A stretch of DNA of 64,000 bases from Dugong dugon (GCA_030035585.1 CM057480.1:4829001-4893000); one strand, 5' to 3'. Shown: positions 30,902 through 43,262, numbered from the stretch's first letter. Numbers and translations are program-made. Notes: a model not told the origin generated them from the letters alone.

Positions 30902-33180
30902 ATAGAAGAGAAGAAATCTTTCTGGATTTAGAGAAATTTTCCTAGAAGTGGTTTTCCTTAAGCAAGACCTTGAAGAGAGCAGACAGTTAATTTGCTAGCT
31001 ATCAGCAAGATGGGAAATGTTCTTTGACTCAGGACTGAGGAACTATTCAAATGTCTCAGAACTAGTGAGACTGGGTGGACTCTTCAGGCACTGCTGAAAC
31101 AGGTACTGGAGGGCTGCCTTCCCCATGAACTTGGTTTTCCAGCCTAACAGGCCCTCGCTGCAGAAAGAGTATCAACTGGCACCATCAGGGAGAGCGTAAC
31201 TGACAGAGCCTGGGTGTGGGACAAGAGAGCCCGGGTGGGAAGTGTCGGCCAACCTATCCTTGGTCCTTGCTGCCAGGAAAGCAATACCAGTTTCCTTCAA
31301 TTCCACAGAGGCTCACAGTCAGAGTGAGCTACAGAAGGCCAACAGCCCCTGCCTCTCTTTCTTCAGTTCACCGGACGTGAGTTTGTCAGCGTAATCACAG
31401 CAGGGTCTTTGTGGTGTCCTTTGCAGAGAGCAGATCATGTTGCTTACAGGGTTTTGATGTCTAACGGCCAGGCTGTTTAATGAGAACCAGGCTGTAATAG
31501 ATATGCGTTAGCTGCACTAAATCATGTACAAAAAGGGAGAAAGCCCTGTAGGTGTGGCTTTCAATTTAGTTCATGCCACACGGCAGACCTGCCTGACCCT
31601 GATTGTAAAAGCACCAAGATATGTGCACTCTTTTCCTGATGTCTCACTCACCATCCACCATGTTATTTGCTTCCCTCAGTGTATCTACAGACATCTGAAG
31701 AGGATAGATTATTTTATTATTTGAGTCCAGTCTCAACTGTTCACTGTGAAAGAGACTGTGCATTACATAATGTATTAAAATCCTCAAATTACCCTCAACC
31801 TGATGTTGGAAATGAAACTAAAGGCTGAAACACCATCTCCTCCTCCTCGCTCTTCTCTCTTCTATTTATTTATTTCATCGAGTTGGTACAAATCAGGCCT
31901 GAGAGGCAGAGGTGTGGGGAGGAAAAATACTGTAATGGAAAAGTCCAAACAACTGGACTGTATCACCTTGGTCATGTTATTTAAATGTAGATGGGCTAAG
32001 GTTTCCTCATCCGTCAAGTATGAATAATATACCTATGCCTTAAGTCAAGGATTTCTATATGAATGAAATGAGATAGAACTTCTGGCCATGTACATCTTTA
32101 ACATGTAAACAGTCAAAGAAATGTAAAACATTACACTTAAGAGGCAAACACACAGATTGAAAACATAACATAGTACATCCAAGAGAGAGTATATTTTAAA
32201 AGGCAATGATAAACAATGAGAATTCTTGTAAAACATGGTGAATGAGCCGCATGTGCTTATCTATTCTCTCTGCAGGAAACTCTAATTAAATGATAGTAGA
32301 GAAATTCAACATGGTGTTCCCACAAGGCCAAAGAGAAATGGAGAAAAGACAATGGTGGATAAGAGATTTCAAAAACTTTGAAGTTGGAATGTAAATAGAG
32401 GATTGATACTTGAGTTAACAGAGTGAAGAACACCAAAAGTAAACTATCTGCAGAGGGGCCACCCCTGAGAAAGGGCAGTTCACCTACATCTAAGAAATCT
32501 ATAGGACTTGGTGCATCCAGGCAGCTTCCAACATTTGCATCTAGACACAAGACGAATCACCTGGAAATCTGCAAAGTGAAAACTCAGACCATCATTTACC
32601 CAACACCCATGTGAAGATAAGATTCCTCTTTACAAGAACAAAATGACCCCATCGTAAATATCTCTAGACAGTGACATTTAGTGATGATTCCTCAACAAAG
32701 TCTCCTCTTCTTTCAATCACCCTACAGTGAAGCCACAAAGTCCACAAGCCATGTGCCTGCACAAAGAGCTTTGAATAAACTTGTGTGTGCCTCTTTCTTA
32801 AAAATAAAATGGACAGCCACAGAGCACCAACAATTGAATAATGTTTTCAACATAAAAGACAGAAACAACAACAAAAAAACCTAGAAAACCTGAAAGTAAA
32901 GGAAACAGGGAAAATGTAGGGAGCATAAGTTAGATAAATAAAAACAAAACAAATTTAAAATAAAAACTATGCGATCCCATGAGTAATAAGAGTATATTAC
33001 AAAAGCAGAATATTATAAAATAAAAGGTAATAATAATAATTCATGGATATTGAAATTATATCAGGAATGTTTTTAAAAAAAGCTAGAACGTTTTGAATAA
33101 GGATTTTTTCCTAAAAGTAGAAGAAAATAAAGAGATAATGAAAAGAAGGGAGACATGATAAGAAAATTAAAGGATAAATG
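30902..33180. other. No gene seen
   Basis: 30902-31700 is unremarkable; 31700-33180 is increasingly A-rich. 32240-32880 may be part of the same old LINE relic as the next feature, but I could not align it. Confidence 0.35.
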
Positions 33181-33337
33181 AAGCAGCTTCAACTAAATAG
33201 TAAGAATTCCAGAAGGAGAGAAGAGACTAATCAGAAGGGAGGAAATTATCGAAGAAATAATACAAGAAACATTTCTACTACTGAAGCACAGGAGTCACCA
33301 GAAGGAAAGAACTGAGACTACAGAATAAATCATCCCC

Positions 33338-33383
33338 AACACACACACGTAAACACACACACACACACACAGACACACACACC
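33338..33383. repeat. (CA)n microsatellite, interrupted
   Basis: ACACACACACGTAAACACAC and further CA/GA units. Confidence 0.93.
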
Positions 33384-33514
33384 AACGGACATCACAGTAG
33401 TATTTCAGAAGAGTGGGAATACAGAGAAGATTCTAAAAGCATTTAGAGAGGACAAGTTAGGTCATACGCAAAGTAGCAGGACTAAGAATGGCACAGGACC
33501 TTTCAACAGCAGAA

Positions 33515-33799
33515 TGTTGTTGTTAGGTGCCGCCGTGTCGGTTCTGACTCCTAGTGACTCTATGTACAATAGAACAGAACACTGCCCGGCCCTGCGCCAT
33601 CCTCCCAATCGTTGTTATGCTTGAGCCCATGGTTGCAGCCACTGTGTCCATCCATCTCATTGAGGGTCTTCCTCTTTTTCACTGACCCTCTCTTTACCAA
33701 GCATGATGTCCTTCTCCAGGGTCTGATCCCTCCTGATAACATGTCCAAAGGATGTGAGATGTAATCTAGCCATCCTTGCTTCTAAGGAGCATTCTGGCT
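33515..33799 (-). mobile_element. RTE/BovB-type LINE, 3' end fragment
   Basis: GTTGTTGTTAGGTGCCGCC, CACTGCCCGGCCCTGCGCC, GAGGGTCTTCCTCTTTTTC, CTTGCTTCTAAGGAGC. Clean 3' end, so fairly young; it interrupts the older ORF1-type relic. Confidence 0.9.
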
Positions 33800-34124
33800 A
33801 AAAGAGAACGAAGCACCATTTCTAAAATTCTGATCTTCCACTTAAACTACTCATCGAATGCAAGAGTAAAATAAGGAAAACTCAAAACGACAACGGCAAA
33901 CATTTCTTTTTATACCTTTTTTTAAAAAGTAATTACGGGAGGATATGAGCTACCAAAAAACGAATGCATAAGCATAGAAAAGGCAGAGGAAGCGGGAGAC
34001 CCAGCACAGGACTGTGGTGAAGAGCAGCCCTCAGATGATAGTTCTGGGGCAGACTGAAAAGAAGCTGGTTTTTCTTGGAGCAAAAGGAGAGAGGGTGATC
34101 TCTGGGGAAGAGTAATGTAACTCA

Positions 34125-34250
34125 TAAACCCGTTGCCGTCAAGTCAATTCTGACTCATAGCGACCCAACAGGACAGAGCAGAACTGCCTCATAGGGTTTC
34201 CAAGGAGCTGCCGACCTTTTGGTTAGCAGCCTGAGCTCTTAGTCACTAAC
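34125..34250 (-). mobile_element. AfroSINE-type SINE, short form, with internal deletion
   Basis: AAACCCGTTGCCGTCAAG, TTTCCAAGGAGCTGCCGACC: the block between GGAG and CTGCCGACC (normally GGCTGGTGGATTCGAA) is missing, removing the B box. The 5' end is also worn. Confidence 0.85.
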
Positions 34251-34784
34251 TTGCAGGTCATCTTAAAAGTCATTGTTTGATAAATCTATTAGAACATTTG
34301 GGAAGAAACTGGTAAGTACACAGCTAAATAAGTAAATGAAGTAATTAGACAAATATTAATCCCAAGGAAAAAAAAATTTAAACCATATAAGAATGATAAA
34401 TGAGTCACTCAATCTGGCAGAAGAGATTACCTACACAGAATAATAATGTAAAAACTGTGATTGGGAGAACGAGGGAAGGGAATTGGGATGAAGATGTGTA
34501 AACATAAGATAAATTCCTATGTACCACAACAGGAAGTCTAGAAGGTCTAAACCTGATTAAAGAACAAACAGTGCAATTACATTATCACAAACATGGAGAT
34601 AAACGTCTGAAAGAAATGTCAAAAAGAGTTGAAAACGTCTTCCGCCGGAAAACAGGATTGAGGAACGGGGACGATTTTTCACTTTAAGACATTTAGTGTC
34701 ATTTGAGTTTAATCACTACTTACATGTATAATTTGTTGAGGAAGAAAATAAGTGAACAGTTTAGTCAAATTAGCTTTACTTCTT
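34251..34784. other. No feature seen
   Basis: A-rich host sequence. Confidence 0.45.
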
Positions 34785-34965
34785 GGCTGACTCGGCAGCT
34801 GTGACCTAGGAGAAGTTAGTTCACTTCTCTGCCCTTCAATGTCATTGCCTATAAAATAGAGATTATACTAATACCTACCTCACAGAGTTGTGCAGCTTAC
34901 CCATGAAAAAATATAAAAAGCATAGCAAGATGCCTGGTATTCTGTAGGTGTTCAAAGAAACAAAT
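34785..34965 (+). repeat. MIR-type SINE relic
   Basis: GCAGCTGTGACCTAGGAGAAG, GCCTATAAAATAGAGATTATAC, CCTACCTCACAGAGTTG, AAGATGCCTGGTATTCTG. Confidence 0.72.
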
Positions 34966-36484
34966 GAAAATTTATCATCATTTTACCCTTTTTCTTCCTC
35001 CTTACCCATCTTTACCTCAACTAAGAGCCTTAGTTGAACACCACCAGACTAATCAGGTTCACATGGACCCACCTAGTACCTACTTATCCCAGTTTACCCC
35101 TTAGAAGCTGGAAAATAGACAACAGTTTCACCCGAGAAGCTTAGCTGTGTACTGGGTCCGCTTAGTGCGATAAAAATAAACAGTGACAAAACAGGGATTG
35201 GAAGAAAATATTAAACATCAAATATCTTCTACAGGTTATAAACTACCTCCCAAGAAAAGGAATTTTCCAAAGGTCAGTGCTGTGACATATGTTCTGTCAG
35301 CAAATTCCACAAGGCAAAACTTACAGTGAATGTTACCTTTGCTGTTTCTTAAAAGAAATGCACTAAAATAATTAAAAACAGTAAAGAGGTAACTTAACGT
35401 TTAATAACGTTGCATTTTCGTATCTAGGACAATGGACTGACTATAATTGTCCCAAGGCACATGGGTCTTTCTTAGTCCGGGCAGGAATAAGATGGAAGAT
35501 TCCAAAGAAGTCCTGTTACAATGGGAAAATTTAAGAGCATGGTTATGCTGCTCACACCCCAGTCTCCTTCCGTATATCTAGGCGAAGTTTAAGCAGTGTC
35601 AGCCTCCCCGCGTCGCCCCCGCAAAGACCCACTACAACCCCTGGAGGAGGCCCAGGGGAAAGCTTCTCACTGTCGTAGGCTGCCTGATCAGGATCCTATT
35701 TTACACTGAATGACAGCTGGAGAATAGGAGAAGGTCCCTGGAGAAAGCTGCTATGTTTGTCTCTGCTGCAATTCTCTGCAGCTCACACAACACATCGTTT
35801 GTGATTTCTCCTCTTCCGAACCCACCGATGTTTTCCCTGCTGTGGGAGACACAGTGTGAAGTTACTGGCTTTCTACCATCCCCAGCCCCTAAACACCGGC
35901 AGGTGAAAGGATATCCTTTGTCCATCAGTGCTTCCGCGTGCCCTGTTTGGGGTCTCTCTTTACTGTGTCCTAATGATGGTAAAAATCCCTGTCTGATGCT
36001 GGAAGAAACCACTGCTGTTACTGTACCAGCCTAAAGAGAGCAGCTTCTGAAACTTGCAAGGCAGCCAAAAGTAACTTTCTTTGAAGCTTGGAAAGTCGCA
36101 GAAACTTTCTTTGGAATACACAAACACAGTCCCCCTGCATCTCCTGACTTCCCCTGTGACGTCTGCAGTACCAGCATCCCGCAGGGAATGATCGTACTTG
36201 GGTTATTTTTAGCCTTGCTCAAAGCAAGAAGTTGCAGGACCCTCAAGAGAGACTCAAATTTCCAGAAGCAGCCAGTCTATTTGGCAGGATTACTCAGAGC
36301 ATTATTCAAAGAAGTGACTAAAGGTAAAGGTTGTTTTCAAAACAGCAATGGCCTCCTCCCTCCACCCAAATTGAAGCTTTATTGCCCAAGACTTGTCAGG
36401 CCATACGTGCGTAAGTATGCAACACGTACAAATCACATAGTAAATACTCTTCTGTGCAGACTTCAGTGATTGATGATTGTCTGT
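34966..36484. other. No gene seen
   Basis: 35560-36060 is GC-richer than its surroundings and carries several overlapping ORFs (35701-36034, 36031-36469) without recognisable products or splice context. Confidence 0.4.
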
Positions 36485-36680
36485 CACTTAGTGAGCACCT
36501 ACTATGTATCAGGCACTTTGCTTTAACCTCCCTAACAACCCTGTAAGGTTGAGACATTACTAACAGTTCTGTTTTTTTAGAGAGGTTGATTTGCCCAAGG
36601 CCATAAGGTTTGTATATGACACCATATATGCAAACTCAGGAAAGCCGGACTCCAAAGTTTAGTTCCCCCTCATGTCACCA
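36485..36680 (-). repeat. MIR-type SINE relic
   Basis: TGAGCACCTACTATGTATCAGGCAC, CCCTAACAACCCTGTAAGG, GATTTGCCCAAGGCC. Confidence 0.72.
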
Positions 36681-37096
36681 GCTTCACTGGAGTCCCCTTC
36701 TGTGCCAAGTACTCTGTCTATGGCTGTGGACAAGGGTGAGGCAAGCGAGGTACCTCAGGTACAAAATTTAAGGAGGCACTGACTCTCAGGTTCCTGCCGG
36801 TGCTGACCGTGCAGTTGCTCGACCCTGGGAGTGAGCGCCTCCTTGAATTGTGCTAGGTGCTTTGCTAGCTTCTGTCTAGTGTCAGCCCTGCTGTCCGTGC
36901 CCTGGAGCAACCGAGATGAAAGACTCAGATCCTGCCCTTACTCTAACAAAGGAGAAAGAAAACAGTTGAAATAGTGCATGGATGACTGTGATAGAGCCTT
37001 GCACTGGGGCCAGTGCAATTGGTTTCATGCTTGAAAACCTCCCCATAAAAACTCCTAACCTACACATGCTCTTTCAAGTGCAAACCAAAAAAAGCA
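36681..37096. other. No feature seen
   Basis: No recognisable gene or repeat. Confidence 0.45.
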
Positions 37097-37249
37097 AACT
37101 CACTGCCATCGAGTCAATTCTGACTCATAGCGACCCTACAGGGCAGAGGAGAACTGCCCCACAGGGTTTCTAAGGAGCAGAGTGGATTTGAACCACTGAC
37201 CTTTTAGATGAAGGGCTGTAGCTCTTAACCACTATGCCACCAGGGCTCC
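37097..37249 (-). mobile_element. AfroSINE-type SINE, short form
   Basis: AACTCACTGCCATCGAGTC, GACCCTACAGGGCAGAGG, GACCTTTTAGATGAAGG (altered), TATGCCACCAGGGCTCC. Confidence 0.88.
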
Positions 37250-37294
37250 ATCTGCACCTTATTCCACCTTCACCAACGTTAAAGACAAAGATGT

Positions 37295-37480
37295 CGTGCC
37301 GGGGCCTATCTGTGAAATACAGGACCTACGGCGGGTAGTGTTAAATTGCTCAGTGATCTCTCCCAGCTGGGGATGGAAGCTGTGAAGGCCAACAGACACT
37401 GCTCATTAGCGCCCCTTCCCACGCGGCGCCCAGGTCACACACCCCATCTGCCATACCTTAGTTATGCCTCTGAGAAGTGC
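37295..37480 (+). repeat. Unassigned dispersed repeat (second copy of 13320-13470)
   Basis: Shares GTTAAATTGCTCAGTGATCTCTC and CTGCCATACCTTAGTTATGCCTCTG with the copy at 13320-13470, same orientation and spacing. Confidence 0.6.
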
Positions 37481-37589
37481 TGTAACTTAGTAGCAGCATC
37501 AGAAGCCACCTAACTTCAGGAGAAGGTGTGAGAAGAACCATCATCATCTGCCCAAAGCTGACTCCTGTGAGGCTGAGGTCAGACATACA

Positions 37590-38525
37590 TCCACTTTCCA
37601 ACATTTTCTCCTCCCCACGGCATGCTCTACTTCTCTGCTGGGTTCAGTTACCCATGGTAATGGCCACACAGAACTCACAGACCATACTCACGATTATGGG
37701 GTTTATTAGGGAAGTAACAGTTACAATTCAGAATCAGGATCAACATGGAGGTAATAGGGACAACTCAGGAGCCAGGATACAGGGTAACAATCAGGACAGC
37801 TTCCAGCCAGCACAACTCTCAGCTTCTTCTCGGCCATGTCCACAGGCAGGCCTTGTTCTCGGCCTCAGCTGCTGGATCCTGCCTGGGCCTACTGTTGTCG
37901 GCCTGCTCAGGCCTGTCCTCTGCCCTGCCTGAACAAGTGTTACAGTTCTTTAGCTCCACCGACATAGGGCCTGGAGGCAGCCCACTCCACCAGCAAGCCT
38001 TCTGCCTGAAGGCGCTCAGCTCTCTCACTCTGGAGCTCCAGAAGTCCACCGCAGCCATCTCAGGGCTGCCTCCTGGCTCCCACAGCTCATGCTGCTGCGT
38101 GGTCTCATGGCGTCTCATGCAGTCTCGCGCCATCTTCATTGTTACCGCGCTCTGTCTTTCAGCACAGAGACCCAGGTCCAAAGGACATGCTCTGCTCCAG
38201 GCTCTTTCCTTGATGGTGATGAGGTCCCTCTCAACCTCTGTGGGATGGGCTCTTTTATAAGCCTTCACCTCCCACCAAGACCACAAACTGACCAATCCCC
38301 TCAGTAAAGCATAATCACCTTATTTGCATTAATAAACTCTCCAAGCCCTACAAGGGTTTTACATACCTTATTTACATAGTAAACCGTTCAATCCCTGCAA
38401 GGGTTTTACACACCTTATTTGCATAGTGAACTGTCTAATTCCTTTGCAAGGTTGTGGCCTAGCAAATCATCTTGGCAGAACTATAAGGGGCCAGAAAGGC
38501 CATAGATAAAGAGACATCCATTGCA
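37590..38525 (-). mobile_element. Putative LTR of an endogenous retrovirus-like element
   Basis: Read on the minus strand it has the order of an LTR: tandem enhancer-like repeats (38458-38317), a TATAAAAG box (38259-38252), then a GC-rich segment and an AATAAA signal (37707-37702). No gag, pol or env sequence is seen on either side, so it would be a solo LTR or a remnant. The TG/CA ends and target duplication could not be fixed, so the limits are approximate. The long ORFs inside (up to 171 codons on +, 158 on -) follow from the GC-rich segment and are not viral genes. Confidence 0.5.
38317..38458 (-). repeat. Three 47-48 bp tandem repeats with octamer-like sites
   Basis: Units start at 38317, 38365 and 38412 (ACCTTATTTRCAT...). 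Each holds an octamer or near-octamer: ATTTGCAT at 38322-38329 and 38417-38424 (ATGCAAAT on minus) and ATTTACAT at 38370-38377. They lie 60-200 bp upstream of the TATA-like box on the minus strand, the position of an LTR enhancer. Confidence 0.85.
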
Positions 38526-39507
38526 CTGTAAGTGCCTATACCCTGAAACCAAAAGGTAATTTTAAATTATAATTAACATTAAAGGCAGTCAATAGTAAAT
38601 GAACAACAACAAAGTCTCCATATGTCCTATTTTAATAATTAAGAAAATATTCATGTATTGAAAAACAATCACAATCTCTTTATCTGCCCATCTCCCCCTC
38701 TCTCCCTCCCTTCCTTTCTGCTTCCTTCTCTGGTTTTTCTCTCTCACCAGCAGAGAGCTATGGGGTCTATTTTGTCATGGGTCCATGATTTAAGCTTTGA
38801 ATTACTCTTGAAGTCCTCGCCAGCTGGAAGCCTCTCTCTCCTGATTCTGCAGTTGTACATCACATTTCTTCAACACATCAACAATTACAGAAACAATTCA
38901 AGGCTAAATTTCCTCCAGCACCAACTCAGAGGACACCTCAGGTGGTATAAAAGAAATTAGACTGTCAGATTGCTTTGTGCCTGGGTCAAGCCAACCTCCA
39001 AATCAGATACCAAAAGTAAAGTAAACAACACAGAGCAAGGAAAACTGTAATAAATGGATTGAGAGTTAATACAAACCTGAGATTGAGAATTAACGCCAAA
39101 GCTTAGACGAGCTGTCGCCATGATCACACCATTGACAGGGGCCTTCGCATTGGCAGCACTACACACCTGTTAGGCACGTTAGAGCTCTGGCCCTGTTATG
39201 CTTCTTAGGAAACCAAAGGAAAAAATGCAGTCACTGTGTTTTAAAGGGGAAGATACGCTGGGAAAAGCACAAGAGTGATCACGTTCATAAATTGTCGTAT
39301 ACCCACAATGACTGCTAACATCTCCTGACAGTGATGGGATCCAAGCTCAAACACACCAAGAGGGACTGGAGGAAAACCCATCAACAGAGATGAATTAGCC
39401 TAATCAGAGGACTGGATAATAAAGAAGGGGAACATGCTCTAGATCCACCCACAGGCAGCCAGGTCTGGGAGCAAAGAACATACATTCATACAAGGAGGCA
39501 TGACTTG
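38526..39507. other. No gene seen; polypyrimidine stretch at 38690-38730
   Basis: A CT-rich run (CCCCCTCTCTCCCTCCCTTCC) is the only landmark. Confidence 0.45.
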
Positions 39508-39646
39508 TGCAAGGTTCTGACTCACAGTGATCCTGTAGGTCAGAGTAGAACTGCTCCATAGGGTTTCCAAGGAGTGGCTGGTGGATTCGACCTGCCAACT
39601 TTTTGGTTAGCAGTCTTATGCTTAACCACTGCACTACTAGGGCCCC
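39508..39646 (-). mobile_element. AfroSINE-type SINE, short form, missing its 3' end
   Basis: GGTTCTGACTCACAGTGATCC, GGTGGATTCGACCTGCC, CTTTTTGGTTAGCAGTC, CACTACTAGGGCCCC. The last about 20 bases of the element tail are absent. Confidence 0.82.
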
Positions 39647-40073
39647 AGTTTTGAAGTAGGAAATTAAATAAGCAATTGTTAGCATCATGGAAGAATAATG
39701 GGCCTGGAATAAGAGCAGTAGGATTCCTGGAAAGAAGATACACAGTTGATAGAACAGACCTACAGAAACAGAAGAGAGTGAGAAGGAGGGCTGCACTCCA
39801 ACTCACCACTGGCAATACAGTGCTAGCTTACAGTTCTGCTTGGGAATCCTCGGCAAAGATCTGGGAATGGAGACCCAGCAAAATCTCCAGTGGTTGGCGA
39901 GATAGGAGTGTCACTGGATCGGCAAGACAGGAGGCCTAGAATCAAACTTCAGTAAGAAGGATAAAATTCTGGGGATAGAACATTTTTATGTTCAGACCCA
40001 TGAGGCATAGAACAGCCCCGGACTACATTATTTCCAGAATTCATTTCTAGCAGGGGGTGTGTTTCTTTTGCCC
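39647..40073. other. No feature seen
   Basis: An 87-codon plus ORF (39676-39939) has no recognisable product. Confidence 0.45.
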
Positions 40074-40085
40074 TGGGTAGGGACT

Positions 40086-40249
40086 AGGAGCCCTGGTGGT
40101 ACAGTAGTTAAAGAGCTCGGTTGCTAACCACAAGGTCAACAGTTCAAATCCACTAGGCATTCCTTGGAAACCTATGGGGCAGTTCTACTCTGTCCTACAG
40201 GGTTGCTATGAGTCGGAATCGACTCAACGGCAATGGGGGTGGTTTCACT
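40086..40249 (+). mobile_element. AfroSINE-type SINE, short form, with 12 bp target duplication
   Basis: GGAGCCCTGGTGGTACAGTAG, CAACAGTTCAAATCC, GGGTTGCTATGAGTCGGAAT, CGACTCAACGGCAATGGG. Exact flanks TGGGTAGGGACT at 40074-40085 and 40250-40261, so a young copy. Confidence 0.93.
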
Positions 40250-40261
40250 TGGGTAGGGACT

Positions 40262-40876
40262 GGATGGAGAGAGACTCATACTATTTTAGACCAGAATGAT
40301 ACAATGATATTTCAGAGGTTTAATGTGTGGCTCATATTCAAGAACATGAAATGACTCAGCATGAAATTTTAGGGAATGAGTCTAGAAGATAGAGATGCTA
40401 AAGCTGAGTAAAAGGCATATGTGACAATAAATTCAGCATTACTCCTAGCGGCCTACCTTCCCTTTGTCTGCTGTCGGAAGGTCAGGTGGTTATTGCCCAG
40501 GCAGTCATGCTATGCTCCACCCCATTTGTACCCCAGCTGACCCTTCCCAAAGGTAAACTTGGATGGCGAGCCCCTGTAGAGCAGTGGTAGACTTAACAGC
40601 CTGATTGTGTTGGGCAGGCCCACTTACGTGGCCACTGGCTGGCTGGGGCTAAGTCCTCATCCTGGTCTTGCCAGCCTTCTCCCCAGCCCCGAATCTTCTG
40701 CCTAGCTGGCCATGCTCTGAGGCTGGCCCTTCAGGGTCTGTACTACCCCTCTACAACCGGACGGCAGCCCATCCTCAACCTTCATTCTACGGCCAGATGT
40801 GCACGACTCTCAATGCCTAGCTCAAAGATGGGCTCTAACTGCCACGGCCTGGGTAGCCCTGCCTTCTTGCCCCTTG
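40262..40876. other. No gene seen; GC-richer segment at 40440-40860
   Basis: Moderately GC-rich, no ORF of note and no recognised repeat. Confidence 0.4.
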
Positions 40877-41247
40877 GTGGTGTTGTTGGTTTCCAATCAC
40901 AGTGACCCTATGTACAATAGGACAAAACACTGCCCGGCCCTGCACCATCCTCACAATCGTTGCTATATTTGAGCCCATTGTTGCGGGCACTGTGTCAATC
41001 CATCTCGTTGAGGGTCTTCTTTTTTTTTTCCACTGACTCTCTACTTTATTAAGCATGATGTTCTTTTCAAGGGACTGGTCCCTCCTGATAACATGTTCAG
41101 AGTTCGCCTCCGAGGAGCACTCTGGTTATACTTCTTCCAAGACAGATTTGTTCATTCTTCAGGAAGTCCAGGGTATATATTCAATATTCTCCACCAACAC
41201 CGTAATTTAAATGTGTCAATTCTTCTTCAGTCTTCCTTACTCACTGG
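40877..41247 (-). mobile_element. RTE/BovB-type LINE, 3' end fragment with internal deletion
   Basis: GTGTTGTTGGTTTCCAATC, TTGAGCCCATTGTTGCGGGC, GAGGGTCTTCTTTTTTTTT, ACATGTTCAGAGTTCGCCTCC. About 30 bp are missing near 41098-41106 (normally AAGTATGTGAGACGTAGTC...). Confidence 0.85.
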
Positions 41248-41966
41248 CTCTACCCGATTCAATCTCAGCCCATGTGTGACAAGCAGCCTGGCTGGACAGT
41301 GTACGTGGACACTCAGCCTTGAGTATTCCAAGAGGTCAGACCAGACCTGCATTGATATTCTGTTGTTCCTTGACTGGAGTGTGTTATGAGCTGTGTTTGA
41401 ATTTGTGTAATACCCACTCTGACTTTTCTTATTTTGACTGCATTGAGTAATTATTTAGAAGATCTAACTTCATGCAGCCAGAGCCTGAGATTGCCAGACA
41501 AAATCACTGGCTGTATACATTAGACAAACACAAATGAGTCTGTGGGTAAATATTTTGGAATGTCTGGCTAAATACGTGGGGAAAAGCAGTGATGGACTTC
41601 ATTGTGTCTAAGGGTTGTTTCAGGGCATGCCTCCACTTAAACAAAAAATATTTCTGATAGGTTGATTCTCTGCCTTAATTTCAAACCCATAAAGTTCATG
41701 GAAATTGCTTTTATATATACTTTAAAAAAAAATTTAAAAACATGGCAAAAATAACAAATTGCAGGAAAGTATTTATTCCCTGTGTATCTGTCCTTTTCTC
41801 CCTGCTGACTGTCCCTTTCCAAAGAAATAAACAGCTTTAACCTCTTCTACTCTCAGACGTTTGTGTGTCTATTTATACTTATACTGTTCTTTAATTTGTC
41901 CATTTTAAGACATTGTCTATTAACTCCCTGCTCAGGATAAATTTAGCATTCTTACACCAACTCCGA
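41248..41966. other. No feature seen
   Basis: No recognisable gene or repeat; AT-rich from 41640. Confidence 0.45.
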
Positions 41967-42173
41967 GGAGCCCTTGTGATGCAGTGGTTAAGTGCTCGGC
42001 TACTAACTGAAAGGTCAGAGGTTCGAACCCACCAGCCACTCCATGGGAGAAAGATGTGGCAGTCTGATTCTGTGAAGATTACAAACTTGGAAACCCTATA
42101 GGACATTTCTACTCTGTCCTATATGGTCACTATGAGTTGGAATCAACTCGTCAGCAACAGGTTTGGTTTTTTT
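41967..42173 (+). mobile_element. AfroSINE-type SINE, long form
   Basis: GGAGCCCTTGTGATGCAGTGG, GAGGTTCGAACCC, GAGAAAGATGTGGCAGTCTG, GGTCACTATGAGTTGGAATC, T-rich tail. Confidence 0.9.
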
Positions 42174-42244
42174 AAAGAACTCTAAACTGAGTCAAAAGTC
42201 CTGAGCAATCAGGTGAGTTCTTCTCCTTAAAAGCTCTGTGTTAC

Positions 42245-42480
42245 CGGGGCAAGTCACAAGAACTTTCTACTTGTGCAGTCCAATCCCGTAGCCTCTATGC
42301 ACACGTGGCTGTTTGAATTAAAGTTAAATAAAATTTAAACATCAGTTACTTAGTCACACTAACCACATTTCAAGTATACAATAGCTACATGGGGCTAGTG
42401 GCTACCATATTGGACGGTGCAGATACAGAATATTGCCATCACTGCAGAACTTCTATTGGACTGCCTGCTGGACTGTAGGC
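42245..42480. repeat. hAT-type DNA transposon relic
   Basis: CAGTCCAATCCCGTAGCC, CACACTAACCACATTTCAAG, CAATAGCTACATGGGGCTAGTGGC, GAACTTCTATTGGACTGCC. The related ends (GTCCAAT... and ...ATTGGAC) and the middle fit a common mammalian MER-type element; exact family not assigned. Confidence 0.55.
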
Positions 42481-43156
42481 TCCTAGTAGGTCACATAAGA
42501 AAGTTGAACCAGATGGTTTGCAAAGTGCCTCCCAAGTCTAAAATTCTAAGGTTCACAGAATAGCTGAGAGAATTCTCCCCTAAGCCAAGATTGGTTAAAG
42601 GTACAGAAAAAAGTGAAGAGGAATGGAGTATAACTTTGTCAGAAATCTGCTTAAGAGTAATGGAGGGGTTGGGGTAGCCATGTTCCAAGTGTTTAGACTC
42701 TTAGCATACTGCCGCTGGATCACAGCCATTTGTCTTCACTCAACTTGCTCAAGCTTTGTCTAGCACATTCCACTTGATGTCTTATTTTCCCTTCTAAAGG
42801 GCATTGCCCCCAAGTAGTCATTTTTATTTTATTTGTACTCAGAGTTCTGCACTTTAAAACAAATGAGAATACTATAAACCTGAACAGACTGAGACTAAAT
42901 GCTATCAAAAGTAGAATTCAGTATGACCTGCTTTTGGTAACTTCACATTTATTACTTTGGTTGGCAGCAGCAATATAAGCAAAGAAGCTATGTATGCAAA
43001 TAAAGTTCGCATATAGGAACAATTCAAAGGAGATTACATGTTAATTTATCTGTTTCCCATGCCAGATACTTAGGATGCTTGGTGAATGTGATTAGCAACG
43101 CAGCGTTACAACCAACGGACCAATGCCTCTCGGCAAAAAACCAAAAAACACCAAAC
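42481..43156. other. No feature seen
   Basis: No recognisable gene or repeat. Confidence 0.45.
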
Positions 43157-43262
43157 CCATTGCCATTTGAGTTGATTCCAACTCATGGTGACCCTATAGG
43201 GTTTCCAAGGAGTGGCTGGTGGAATCGAACTGCCAGCCTTTTGGTTAGCAGCCGTAGCTCAC
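43157..43262 (-). mobile_element. AfroSINE-type SINE, deleted and 5'-truncated
   Basis: AAACCCATTGCCATTTGAG, then GACCCTATAGGGTTTCCAAGG with the ACAGAGTAGAACTGCCCC block missing, GCCTTTTGGTTAGCAGCC. Confidence 0.82.

Larger units (their letters stand above)
33181..33900 (+). repeat. Old L1/HAL1 ORF1-type relic, interrupted
   Basis: GGAAATTATCGAAGAAATAATACAAGAAAC, then GACATCACAGTAGTATTTCAG and GAGAAGATTCTAAAAGCATTTAGAGAG are recognisable as a decayed ORF1-type sequence (compare the HIIVKFQ...EKILKA core of L1 ORF1). It is interrupted by a CA microsatellite and by an RTE; the tail resumes at about 33800. Stops in every frame. Confidence 0.5.

Noticed and set aside
37745..38295. Overlapping ORFs of 171 codons (+) and 158 codons (-)
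   Set aside because: They lie in the GC-rich middle of the LTR-like element, on both strands at once, with no protein motif; expected by composition.
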